From an uncultured Clostridia bacterium (GTDB lineage: Bacteria; Bacillota; Clostridia; UBA1381): a DNA stretch of 16,819 nt. The translations under genes and the position numbers were made by a program. Position 1 is the stretch's first letter, and each line of letters opens with the position of its first letter. A model generated the notes under the pieces. It ran no database searches, was not told the DNA's origin, and saw only the letters and a list, made by a program, of their open reading frames with translations. Shown here piece after piece: positions 1-7,269 of this stretch. Where the stretch lies: assembly GCA_944391255.1 (NCBI GenBank), contig CALXSW010000052.1, positions 1 to 16,819 of the forward strand. The letters run 5' to 3'.

Positions 1-1903
1 TGACGACACTAAGTGCTTTAAGCTCAACGGCTCTAACTATATCGAGCTTACAGATGCAAACGGCGACAGCCTGTTAACAGGCAGAGAAAATCTTATAATT
101 TCGTTTAAAGCAAAGCCGACAGCAGACGCCACAGCATGGTGGTTCTACGCCGCTCCTAATGCTAATACGCAGTCATCAAACAAAGAAGTCTATATAGGCG
201 CTCTTGGACAGTCGGGCGGAAAGTTTACTTTTGAACGCTATAAGAACAGCGGTTCAAGATGTCCTGTACCGTCAGGCACATACAGCGTGAACGAATGGAA
301 CGATATATCTATCATCCTTTCAGAGGACAACACTCAGATATATCTCAACGGCACACTTCTTGCAGAGCAGTCATCAGACTATCTGCTGTCGTCAATACTC
401 GGTGATTCATCAATAGCGTATATCGGTAAAGCAAACTGGGGCAAGGGTGAATACACAACAGGCCTTATAGATGATTTCAAAATATATGCGTATTCTGTTC
501 CGCCGATAGAGCTTGGTGATCTTTCAGCTGTTACATCTGATATATCATTGCCGTCATCAGGCGATGGATACACTGTAACATGGACGTCGTCAAATACAAG
601 CGTTATAACTAATGACGGTAAGGTTACTCAGCCTGCCGGCTCAAGCGAAGAGGTAACACTCACAGCTGAGATCACTCTTTCAGATCTTGGCATAACACTT
701 AACAAGGTATTCAAAGCCACAGTCGTAGGCAAAGGCGCTGTAGTTGACTCGTTCACAGCATACGCTGAGAACAGCAAACTGATATTCAAAACAGATTACA
801 GCGATGCGGTTGAATACGATATGTACGTTGCGGCATACAACGAAGACGGCGTACTGATAGGTATTTCTAAGAATACAGCTGAAGGCTCGTTTGATGTTTC
901 AGAAAACGGACTTTACACAGTAAAATGCTTATTATGGGAGGACACAAAACCAATGACAGAAGCAGCTTCAAAAAATGTAATAGTATCAGACAGTATTAAT
1001 ACAACAGCATATTTGTTTGCTCATTTTGTAAACACAGAGGGCGACGCGTCATGCGAGCAGATATATTTCTCAATTTCAGAGGACGGTCAGAACTGGACAA
1101 CGCTTAACGACGGAAAACCAGTTCTCACAAGCACAGTCGGTGAACTCGGCGTTCGTGATCCATATATCCTGAGAGGTCAGGACGGCAAATACTTTATAAT
1201 TGCCACAGACCTCAGCATATATAACAGACGTGATGATTCTAACAGATGGGGTACATGTCAGACTTCAGGCTCAAAGAGCATCGTAGTATGGGAAAGTGAT
1301 GATCTTGTGAACTGGAGCGAGGCAAACCTTGTAAAGGTAGCTGTAGACAACGCAGGATGCACATGGGCGCCTGAGGCAATATATGATCCTGATAAGGGCG
1401 CTTATATGGTATTCTGGGCGTCAAAGGTGTCAGATGATAACTATGCTACTCAGAGAGTATACAGAAGCTATACAACAGATTTCAAGACGTTTACACCTGC
1501 TGAAGTATATATCGACGGCGGCAATATAAGCAACATCGACACAACTATAATTGAGCATGAAGGTTATTATTACAGATTTACAAAGAACGAATCAAAGTCA
1601 ACTGTTATAATGGAAAAAGCGAGAAACCTCAGCGGCGAATGGAAGGCTGTTGACACATATACTCTCGGTACTATGACAGGTTATGAAGGACCTACTATCT
1701 ATAAGCTCAACGGCGAGGATAAATGGTGCCTGCTCCTTGATTTCTATTCAAAATCACAGGGCTATAAGCCATTCGTTACAACAGATCTTGCAGCCGGAAA
1801 CTTTGCATCGGCAAATGATTTCGTATTTGACGGAACATACCGTCACGGAACAGTAATGCCGATCACAGCAGAAGAGCTTGCAGCTCTTAAGGCGAAATAT
1901 TAA
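1..1903 (+). CDS. Secreted multidomain glycoside hydrolase, GH43-type propeller (5' end missing)
   Basis: The reading frame is open from base 2 to the TAA at 1901-1903, giving 633 residues, so the true start and any signal peptide lie before the window. Domains in window numbering are a LamG/concanavalin-A-like jelly roll (about 1-166), an atrophied bacterial Ig-like domain (about 171-244, with a TVTWTSSNTSVI signature), a second beta-sandwich (about 247-328), and a GH43-like five-bladed propeller (about 335-633). The three acidic residues expected of GH43 are visible: Asp386 in GVRDPYI (general base), Asp513 in NIDTTI (pKa modulator) and Glu562 in YEGP (general acid). A WAPE motif is at 455-458. 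The likely substrate is an arabinose- or xylose-containing plant polysaccharide, but this cannot be decided from sequence. The protein ends right after the propeller, with no dockerin, SLH domain or sortase signal, so any anchor must be N-terminal. It converges on the minus-strand genes and is not part of their operon. Confidence 0.85.
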   Translation, partial: DDTKCFKLNGSNYIELTDANGDSLLTGRENLIISFKAKPTADATAWWFYAAPNANTQSSNKEVYIGALGQSGGKFTFERYKNSGSRCPVPSGTYSVNEWNDISIILSEDNTQIYLNGTLLAEQSSDYLLSSILGDSSIAYIGKANWGKGEYTTGLIDDFKIYAYSVPPIELGDLSAVTSDISLPSSGDGYTVTWTSSNTSVITNDGKVTQPAGSSEEVTLTAEITLSDLGITLNKVFKATVVGKGAVVDSFTAYAENSKLIFKTDYSDAVEYDMYVAAYNEDGVLIGISKNTAEGSFDVSENGLYTVKCLLWEDTKPMTEAASKNVIVSDSINTTAYLFAHFVNTEGDASCEQIYFSISEDGQNWTTLNDGKPVLTSTVGELGVRDPYILRGQDGKYFIIATDLSIYNRRDDSNRWGTCQTSGSKSIVVWESDDLVNWSEANLVKVAVDNAGCTWAPEAIYDPDKGAYMVFWASKVSDDNYATQRVYRSYTTDFKTFTPAEVYIDGGNISNIDTTIIEHEGYYYRFTKNESKSTVIMEKARNLSGEWKAVDTYTLGTMTGYEGPTIYKLNGEDKWCLLLDFYSKSQGYKPFVTTDLAAGNFASANDFVFDGTYRHGTVMPITAEELAALKAKY

Positions 1904-1914
1904 TAATAGGCAGT

Positions 1915-1962
1915 AAAAAAGCTCCGGTACATACGCACAAAGCGTGTGTGCCGGAGCTTTTT
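1915..1962. terminator. Bidirectional intrinsic terminator
   Basis: A 21-bp stem (1916-1936 with 1942-1962) has a GC-rich core GCTCCGG/CCGGAGC, two G-T wobbles in the plus-strand transcript, and a 5-base loop ACAAA. It is flanked by an A-run on the left and a T-run on the right, so it can end transcription from both sides. It lies between the convergent glycosidase gene and the TM2 gene. Confidence 0.93.
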
Positions 1963-1982
1963 ATTCGATTTTTATTTTAGTT

Positions 1983-2168
1983 TCAAGGATAATACGGGTT
2001 TGGCTTGAACAAAAGAAGTATCAGATCAACTATAACGCCTATCCCGAAAATACCGCCTGTAAGCAAATATACTATCCCAAAAATCACCTTTCCCTCATAG
2101 AATTTGTGTATTCCTAACACGCCCAGGAACAGACAAAGGAAAAAGGATACCCACTTGTTTTTTAACAT
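1983..2168 (-). CDS. Small TM2-domain membrane protein
   Basis: This 61-residue protein is almost entirely a TM2 domain: two hydrophobic helices (about residues 6-22 and 28-52) joined by a short polar turn. It has the family signature LGVLGIHKFYEGK, followed by LLTGGIFGIG and an Asp (VIVDLILLL) in the second helix. The start is well supported by GGGAGG, 9 bases before the ATG. TM2 proteins are widespread, and the bacterial ones have no settled function; none can be inferred here. The gene stands between a probable terminator behind ctpA and the bidirectional terminator, so it is probably its own transcription unit. A TATAAA box (rc of about 2190-2195) lies upstream, but its -35 partner is poor. 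Confidence 0.88.
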   Translation of the reverse strand: MLKNKWVSFFLCLFLGVLGIHKFYEGKVIFGIVYLLTGGIFGIGVIVDLILLLFKPNPYYP

Positions 2169-2249
2169 TCTTTTTTTCCTCCCATCGTTTTATATATTAT
2201 TCTCCCCTATCAGCAACATCTCTATGCCGACAAAAGCGTAAAATAAGCA

Positions 2250-2286
2250 AGGCTGCCGCACAAACCTTTGAGTTCAGCGACAGCCT
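2250..2286 (-). terminator. Probable terminator after ctpA
   Basis: AGGCTGCCGC (2250-2259) pairs with GCGACAGCCT (2277-2286). In the minus-strand transcript the one non-Watson-Crick position is a G-U wobble, giving a 10-bp stem with a 17-base loop. It is followed by a broken T-rich stretch (TGCTTATTTT). It begins 17 bases after the ctpA stop codon. The large loop and interrupted T-run make it weaker than the other terminators here. Confidence 0.5.
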
Positions 2287-2303
2287 CGTTAATAACCTGT
2301 ATT

Positions 2304-3857
2304 TTAGCCATATAATTCTTCAACGTTTCCGCCAAACATCTTATATGCTTCCTGCATCTGGACGTCCACAACAGTTCCCAGATTTTCAAACTTTTCTTTG
2401 AGCTTTATCTGAGTTGGTATATCAAGCACGCCCGAATCAGCAAGCTGATTATCCTTCTGGAACTTCGCTATTGCTTCCTCAAGATCTACGTTGAACACAT
2501 TGTTTCCAAGATTTCCTATATAATATCCAAGAAGAGTCAATCTCTCCTTTGCAGCCATGACATTTGTTCCGCTGCCGCCTACTGAAACAGGCGTAAGGAA
2601 ATCAAATTTAGTATAGCCTGAAGTATCTATCTTCTTCTCTGTATTTGAAACCTCGTAATCAGGAACAAGCCCTACATGCCCTATCTCGTTGCCGTTTCTC
2701 GTGAGATACTGTCCTACTGTTATCTTGAACACCATTCCGTTTTTAAGCGAGAATACGTTTTGTATTACAGCTTTACCATATGTCTGTTCGCCAACAAGCT
2801 TTCCAACGTCTGAATCCTGTATCGCGCTTGCAAGTATCTCCGCGCATGAAGCGGTGTTTTCATTGATAAGCGCTATGATATTAAACGGTACCACATCAAG
2901 CTCCGACTCATACGAATAATTCATACTCTTATCTCTGTATGATACATCTACTATCTTGCCCCGCGGTATTATAGTCTTAGCTATATCTATCGCCACGCTG
3001 AGCAATCCGCCGGGATTATTTCTGAGGTCAAGTATTACATTTGATACGCCGTTTTCTTTTAGCATCTGCGTCAGCTCTGCAAATTCATAAGCTGTATTTG
3101 CAGAAAAAGACGCTATCTTTATATAACCTATATTTCCTTCAAGTATGCCGCCCGACACTGTCGTATCATTTACAGCCGTTCTCGTTCCGACTATTTCTAT
3201 CTCTTTGTCATCTCTTAACACCGTCACGTTAACAGTCGTTCCAAGCTCGCCTACGATCAGATTTCTGACCTCTGTTATGCTGCTTCCGACAACGCTTATA
3301 CCGTCTATCTTGACGATCTTGTCGCCTTCCTTAAATCCGCTGCGCTGCGCCAGACCGTTTTCCTCAACAAAGCCTACTATCTCAACATATTCTCCGTTCT
3401 GCTGCATAGTTATACCCAGTCCGTAAAATGTCTTGTTAAGCTGATTGTTATATTCTATATACTCCTCATATGTATAAAAATCAGAATACGGGTCAAGACT
3501 GTTGAGCGCGCCCTTGAGGAAAGCCACAAGCGCGTCATCGCCGTATGTTTCAAGATATTTCGAGATACCAAGCATCATTATATCCTCAGCCGTGTAATCC
3601 TCATCGATATATCTGTCCGCAACATATCCGGCTATCTGCTCATATGCCTGATACTGAACGCTCATATTTTCGCTTGTAAGCTTATCGTCATTTACCTCTT
3701 CATCTGTTTCATCTGTTTCCTCAGCCGCCGCAAGCGTCTGTTCCTTGTGTTCCTCCGCAGTTATAAAATCATTTACTGTATCTCCGTCAGCTGCGAGCAC
3801 TGACATATTTGATATAACTATTGCTGATGCAATTATTATAGCTAATATCCTTTTCAT
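2304..3857 (-). CDS. ctpA: C-terminal processing protease, S41 family (CtpA/CtpB type)
   Basis: This 517-residue exported serine protease has a signal peptide or N-terminal anchor (residues 1-23), an acidic low-complexity linker (about 24-65), a helical region, a PDZ domain (about 142-215), the S41 catalytic domain (about 235-405), and a C-terminal peptidoglycan-binding domain type 1 (about 427-487). The catalytic pattern matches E. coli Prc: Ser337 in NTASCAEIL, Asp348 eleven residues later, and Lys362 in GEQTYGKA, fourteen after the Asp. The usual second Ser of SASE is Cys338 here. The domain order is that of Bacillus CtpA/CtpB, which act outside the membrane; CtpB cleaves SpoIVFA during sporulation, but the substrate here is unknown. 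The gene starts 46 bases after the DUF1934 stop. GGGAG lies 13 bases before the ATG, rather far. It is probably the last gene of the ddl-murI-DUF1934 string. Confidence 0.93.
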   Translation of the reverse strand: MKRILAIIIASAIVISNMSVLAADGDTVNDFITAEEHKEQTLAAAEETDETDEEVNDDKLTSENMSVQYQAYEQIAGYVADRYIDEDYTAEDIMMLGISKYLETYGDDALVAFLKGALNSLDPYSDFYTYEEYIEYNNQLNKTFYGLGITMQQNGEYVEIVGFVEENGLAQRSGFKEGDKIVKIDGISVVGSSITEVRNLIVGELGTTVNVTVLRDDKEIEIVGTRTAVNDTTVSGGILEGNIGYIKIASFSANTAYEFAELTQMLKENGVSNVILDLRNNPGGLLSVAIDIAKTIIPRGKIVDVSYRDKSMNYSYESELDVVPFNIIALINENTASCAEILASAIQDSDVGKLVGEQTYGKAVIQNVFSLKNGMVFKITVGQYLTRNGNEIGHVGLVPDYEVSNTEKKIDTSGYTKFDFLTPVSVGGSGTNVMAAKERLTLLGYYIGNLGNNVFNVDLEEAIAKFQKDNQLADSGVLDIPTQIKLKEKFENLGTVVDVQMQEAYKMFGGNVEELYG

Positions 3858-3903
3858 ACCTATTTATAAACTCCCTTCCGGCTTCCGCCATAAAGCCAAA
3901 ACC

Positions 3904-4314
3904 CTATTTACGTCTGACCTTGATCGTCATATCGTTTATAATATCATCTCCGCCCGTCATCAGCAGATATCTTATCTTAAGCTTTCCGCCGTCACGGTCA
4001 AAGCTGCATGATATATCCTCTGTAAAAATGCTCATATCCATACTGCCGTATTTTGTGCCGTATTCAAAGCTTGTGCTTTTGCCGCGCACAAACAGCATAT
4101 CGGATCGGATATCGCCTACTCTTTTCACTGACAGCGTTTCTCCGTCGAGCTTTATCATGCTTGTAACTCCCGAATTTTTATATGCTATAAAAAATTTACC
4201 GTTTTTCTCTCTGAAAGTGCCGTTTGCAGACTCGTTTACGGTGTCATATTCACCGTCTATCATCTGTCTGTTTATGACGCTTATTCTGAATACATCAGTA
4301 TTTTTCGATGTCAA
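3904..4314 (-). CDS. DUF1934 (YwiB-like) beta-barrel protein
   Basis: This 136-residue soluble protein has no signal peptide or membrane segment. It resembles the DUF1934/YwiB family, predicted calycin-like beta-barrels of unknown biochemical role. Visible features are an opening strand (VFRISVINRQ), a central Gly-rich hairpin, a GDIRSDMLFVRG segment typical of the family, and a last strand DMTIKVRRK. The start is a TTG inside the end of murI (20-base overlap), supported by AGGTGAG 5-6 bases upstream. No ATG or GTG lies before residue 16, and starting there would cut off the first strand. The position just after murI suggests co-expression with cell-wall genes but does not give a function. 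Confidence 0.78.
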   Translation of the reverse strand: MTSKNTDVFRISVINRQMIDGEYDTVNESANGTFREKNGKFFIAYKNSGVTSMIKLDGETLSVKRVGDIRSDMLFVRGKSTSFEYGTKYGSMDMSIFTEDISCSFDRDGGKLKIRYLLMTGGDDIINDMTIKVRRK

Positions 4315-5104
4315 TTTTTCTCACCTGTCCGTCTATCTTAGTTTCAAGGAATATGCTTCCCAGTTCCTCAAAGCCCTCGACGCTGTCACTCACATAAAAA
4401 TGATACTGCTCCTTATCCTTGACATCACTATGTCTGAGATCATCATTGAGCTTTTTGCGCAAAAACTTAGCGACCTCCTGACCGGGACTTATAAGTCTTA
4501 CGCTATCACCCATATATCGCGCTATCGCCTTTTCGAGCAGCGGATAATGCGTGCAGCCTAAAATAAGAGTATCCACTCCCTCATCTCTTATTTCTGACAG
4601 ATATTCCTCGATCACCAGATCTGTTACCTTTGTATCGAAATGTCCGTTTTCCACGAGCGGAACAAACAGCGGACACGCCTTGCCGAATGTCTGTATCGAC
4701 TCATCATATTCCTTTATGTATCGCTGATAAGCGCCGCTTTTTATCGTGGCAGACGTGCCTATTATACCTATTTTCTTATTCTTAGTAACGCGCACAGCCT
4801 CATATACACCCGCATCCACGACACCGTAGATAGGCACTCCATACTCTTCCTTTATTTCCGGCAGCGCCGCTGACGATGCTGTTCCGCACGCTATAACTAT
4901 CATTTTCACGTCATGGCTCAGCAAAAATCTTATATCGCTGTGTGTATATTTCAAGATCGTTTCTTTCGATCTCGTGCCGTACGGCACTCTTCCCGTGTCG
5001 CCAAAATATGTGATGCTCTCATTCGGGAAAAGCTCCATTATCTCCTTTACCGAGGTAAGTCCGCCCAAACCCGAATCAAACACGCCTATACTTCTGTTAT
5101 CCAT
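4295..5104 (-). CDS. murI: Glutamate racemase
   Basis: This 269-residue enzyme converts L-glutamate to D-glutamate for peptidoglycan precursor synthesis in the cytoplasm. Family motifs are all present: IGVFDSGLGGLT (Asp10, Ser11), YFGDTGRVPYG (35-43 region), catalytic Cys73 in IACGTAS, Glu152, and the second catalytic Cys184 with His186 in GCTHYPLL. The usual ACNTAS sequence has Gly in place of Asn after the first Cys, a variant that I believe occurs in clostridial racemases. The ATG overlaps the ddl stop codon by one base (TAATG), implying translational coupling. Its own 3' end overlaps the DUF1934 gene. Length is normal for the family. Confidence 0.96.
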   Translation of the reverse strand: MDNRSIGVFDSGLGGLTSVKEIMELFPNESITYFGDTGRVPYGTRSKETILKYTHSDIRFLLSHDVKMIVIACGTASSAALPEIKEEYGVPIYGVVDAGVYEAVRVTKNKKIGIIGTSATIKSGAYQRYIKEYDESIQTFGKACPLFVPLVENGHFDTKVTDLVIEEYLSEIRDEGVDTLILGCTHYPLLEKAIARYMGDSVRLISPGQEVAKFLRKKLNDDLRHSDVKDKEQYHFYVSDSVEGFEELGSIFLETKIDGQVRKIDIEKY

Positions 5105-6162
5105 TATTTCACTCTCTCCTGTGCAAGCTCTATCAGCCTGTCAAGCAACTCACTGTATCCGATGCCAACAGCATTCCAAAGCTTAGGATACATGCTTATA
5201 TTCGTAAATCCCGGAAGCGTGTTTATCTCATTTAGTATAACGCTGCCGTCACTGTGCTTCACGAAGAAATCCACTCTTGAAAGTCCCTGACCATCAAGCG
5301 CCTTAAATGCCTTTACAGCGTATTCTCTTATCTTTTCGATCGTCTGCTCCGGCAGCTCTGCCGGTATAACAAGCACCGTTGAATTATCGTTATATTTCGC
5401 GTCAAAATCATAGAACTCCACTGTCGGTTTTATCTCGCCCACAGTTGACGCCTTAGCGTCAGAATTGCCCAGCACCGCGCATTCTACCTCATGACCGTCT
5501 ATATGCTCCTCAACAAGTATTCGTCTGTCATACTGCACCGCATTTTCAAGCGCCTTTATAAGCTCTGCCCTGTCATGAGCCTTGCCTATACCGACTGATG
5601 AGCCAAGTCTTGCCGGTTTTACAAAGCATGGATATCCAAGCTTTTCCTCTATCTCATCTGCGCTCTTTTCAAAATCATCGCCCTTATTTACTACTACCCA
5701 TGCTGCCTGAGGTATTCCCGCGTTATCAAAGACAAGCTTTGAATAAGTCTTATCCATAGCGTTTGCCGACGCTAAAACACCCATTCCCACATATGGGATA
5801 TGCGAAAGCTCAAACAAACCCTGCACCGTTCCGTCCTCGCCGTATTCACCGTGCAGAACAGGGAATATAACGTCTATCGGTATAAGCTCCGGTGACTCGC
5901 CGCATACGATTATGCCTCTCTGCGAGCTGTCAGGCGATATAAAAGCAGTTTTAAGATTAGCAGTGTCGCTTTCCCATGCTCCGCTTTCTATAATGCTCTT
6001 ATCGCCTGTGAACAGATACCATCTGCCGTCCTTCGTGATACCAAGCATATATATATTATATTTGTCACTATCAAGATTATTTAATATCGATGTCACTGAT
6101 TTCTGAGATATGTCGTGCTCCGGCGACTCGCCGCCGAAAATTACACAAAGATTTTTTTTCAT
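5104..6162 (-). CDS. ddl: D-alanine--D-alanine ligase
   Basis: This ATP-grasp enzyme (352 residues) makes the D-Ala-D-Ala dipeptide of peptidoglycan. Motifs are VIFGGESPEHDIS (Glu15), HGEYGEDGTVQG, VGMGVLASANAMDK, PCFVKPARLGSSVGI (Ser189), VEEHIDGHEVE, and RVDFF...ILNEINTLPGFT near the C-terminus. The omega loop reads YDFDAKYNDN with Tyr257, as in true D-Ala:D-Ala ligases and unlike D-Ala:D-Lac ligases of the VanA type. The start at 6162 is chosen because AAAGGA lies 9 bases before it and the protein begins right at the first beta-strand. An in-frame ATG at 6204 would add 14 unconserved residues. It is the first gene after a 200-base gap with a candidate promoter and structured leader, and murI follows with a 1-base overlap. 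Confidence 0.95.
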   Translation of the reverse strand: MKKNLCVIFGGESPEHDISQKSVTSILNNLDSDKYNIYMLGITKDGRWYLFTGDKSIIESGAWESDTANLKTAFISPDSSQRGIIVCGESPELIPIDVIFPVLHGEYGEDGTVQGLFELSHIPYVGMGVLASANAMDKTYSKLVFDNAGIPQAAWVVVNKGDDFEKSADEIEEKLGYPCFVKPARLGSSVGIGKAHDRAELIKALENAVQYDRRILVEEHIDGHEVECAVLGNSDAKASTVGEIKPTVEFYDFDAKYNDNSTVLVIPAELPEQTIEKIREYAVKAFKALDGQGLSRVDFFVKHSDGSVILNEINTLPGFTNISMYPKLWNAVGIGYSELLDRLIELAQERVK

Positions 6163-6165
6163 TTT

Positions 6166-6180
6166 ATGAAATCCTTTCAT
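6166..6180 (-). promoter_or_regulatory. ddl ribosome binding site inside a small palindrome
   Basis: The 15 bases ATGAAAGGATTTCAT (minus strand) form a perfect 6-bp stem with a GGA loop. The AAAGGA Shine-Dalgarno of ddl is therefore split between the stem and the loop. It ends 3 bases before the ATG at 6162. The stem is AT-rich and may be weak in vivo. Confidence 0.45.
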
Positions 6181-6207
6181 AAGTCGCATTTCTGCGTTTT
6201 TCATAAT

Positions 6208-6324
6208 ACAAACTCTAAAAAAACGTTGCCTGACAAACTATAATAACGTCGGATCTATACAAGGTCTTCATCCGTCATTAATCGGATGATTTGACCGATG
6301 TCATGATATTTTTTTAGAGGTTGT
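6208..6324 (-). repeat. 117-base inverted-repeat leader upstream of ddl
   Basis: The outer arms are ACAAACTCTAAAAAAA (6208-6223) and its near-exact reverse complement at 6309-6324, with 15 of 16 positions pairing. Between them is a second hairpin, TCATCCG (6268-6274) with CGGATGA (6283-6289), extended by GGTC (6263-6266) with GACC (6293-6296). In the minus-strand transcript this would be a closed structure with the outer stem at both ends. The left arm falls about where transcription from the candidate promoter would begin. It does not match any riboswitch, T-box or ribosomal leader consensus that I can recall. It could be a regulatory leader or a small MITE-like insertion; no clear target-site duplication flanks it. 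Confidence 0.6.
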
Positions 6325-6328
6325 CACA

Positions 6329-6355
6329 ACTATATAATACTACTTTTATCGTCAA
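6329..6355 (-). promoter_or_regulatory. Candidate sigma-A promoter for ddl-murI-DUF1934-ctpA
   Basis: On the minus strand TTGACG (6350-6355) is followed after 15 bases by TATAGT (6329-6334). These match 5 of 6 bases of each consensus box, but the spacer is shorter than the usual 17. It is correctly placed in the only sizeable gap of the block, just ahead of the inverted-repeat leader. Confidence 0.5.
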
Positions 6356-6363
6356 AAAGCAAG

Positions 6364-7269
6364 TTAATTCACAAAATTTTTTAATTTATTCAAAACGTCT
6401 TTAAAGTACTCTGGCAGCTCCGAATCAAACTCCATTACTTCCTTTGTTTTAGGATGCTCAAAGCCTATCGTTTTAGCATGGAGCAGCTGACCGTTTGTCT
6501 TAAACCGCTCCTTTTTCGCGCCATAAACGGGATCGCCTACGATGCTATGACCAATAGACGCCATATGCACTCTTATCTGATGCGTTCTTCCCGTTTCAAG
6601 CACACACTCCACAAGCGTGTACTGTCCGAACCGCTCTAAAACCTTAAAATGCGTCACCGCTTCTCTTCCGCCTGCCACAACAGCCATTTTTTTTCTGTCG
6701 ATCGGGTGGCGGCCTATCGGTTTATTTATCGTTCCGCTGTCCTCTTTTATATTCCCGTTTACTATACAGTAATATCTGCGCATCGCCTTGCGCTCTTTCA
6801 GCTGCTTTGAAAGCGACTCGTGCGCCTCGTTCGTCTTTGCGACTATAAGAAGACCTGACGTGTCCTTATCTATCCTATGCACTATGCCCGGACGCACCAC
6901 ACCGTTTATATCGCTGAGGCTGCAATGATACAGCAAACCGTTTACAAGCGTTCCGTCAGGATTTCCGGGCGCCGGATGCACTACCATTCCCTGCGGCTTG
7001 TTCACGACTATAACGCTGTCATCTTCATATACGATATCTATAGGTATATCCTGCGCGACAGCCTCAAGCGCCTCAGGCTCCGGAACATTTATCCTTATCT
7101 CATCGCCGCTCTGTACCTTTGTTTTCTTTTCAGCTTTTTTCCCATTCACCGTTATATCTCCGTTTTCGGCGAGCTTCGCCGCATAGCTGCGCGATATCTC
7201 GCTGTTATCAGAAATATACTTGTCAAGCCTCACTCCGCTCTCCTGAGCGGTGAGAACTATCTCATTCAT
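6364..7269 (-). CDS. rluD: 23S rRNA pseudouridine synthase, RluD family
   Basis: This 301-residue protein has an N-terminal S4 RNA-binding domain (about residues 13-60) and a pseudouridine synthase domain. The catalytic Asp134 lies in GIVHRIDKDTSGLLIVAKT, the RluA/RluD class signature. Other family blocks are VVNKPQGMVVHP before it and ETGRTHQIRVHMASIGHSIV after it. It isomerises uridines in an RNA, most likely helix 69 of 23S rRNA if it is a true RluD. Paralogues of this class are common in Bacillota, so the exact target site is uncertain. The start at 7269 has GGAG 7 bases upstream and overlaps the lspA stop by 8 bases. An 8-residue upstream extension (to 7293) lacks support. No hairpin terminator is evident at its end. 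Confidence 0.92.
   Translation of the reverse strand: MNEIVLTAQESGVRLDKYISDNSEISRSYAAKLAENGDITVNGKKAEKKTKVQSGDEIRINVPEPEALEAVAQDIPIDIVYEDDSVIVVNKPQGMVVHPAPGNPDGTLVNGLLYHCSLSDINGVVRPGIVHRIDKDTSGLLIVAKTNEAHESLSKQLKERKAMRRYYCIVNGNIKEDSGTINKPIGRHPIDRKKMAVVAGGREAVTHFKVLERFGQYTLVECVLETGRTHQIRVHMASIGHSIVGDPVYGAKKERFKTNGQLLHAKTIGFEHPKTKEVMEFDSELPEYFKDVLNKLKNFVN

Noticed and set aside
3858..3903. Short GGCTT/AAGCC hairpin between DUF1934 and ctpA
   Set aside because: Only 5 bp with no T-run. It overlaps the ribosome binding region and is within chance expectation.
3920..4561. A 213-codon plus-strand open frame opposite DUF1934 and murI
   Set aside because: It lies wholly opposite two real genes, has no family features and shows low-complexity Ser/Ile content.
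5104..6162. Ddl as a D-Ala:D-Lac (VanA-type) resistance ligase
   Set aside because: The omega loop has the Ala-Lys-Tyr form of D-Ala:D-Ala ligases, and no vanH or vanX partner is adjacent.
6163..6204. Longer ddl start at 6204 (14 extra residues)
   Set aside because: The ATG at 6162 has a good Shine-Dalgarno and fits the usual Ddl N-terminus; the extension is not like the family.
6208..6324. T-box or known riboswitch in the ddl leader
   Set aside because: The T-box sequence is absent, and I could not match the conserved cores of the common riboswitch classes.
6208..6324. Insertion sequence remnant in the ddl leader
   Set aside because: No transposase fragment and no clear target duplication are visible. 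A MITE remains possible and is noted in the finding.
6356..6400. Terminator at the end of rluD
   Set aside because: The region is A/T-rich but I found no GC stem followed by a T-run.
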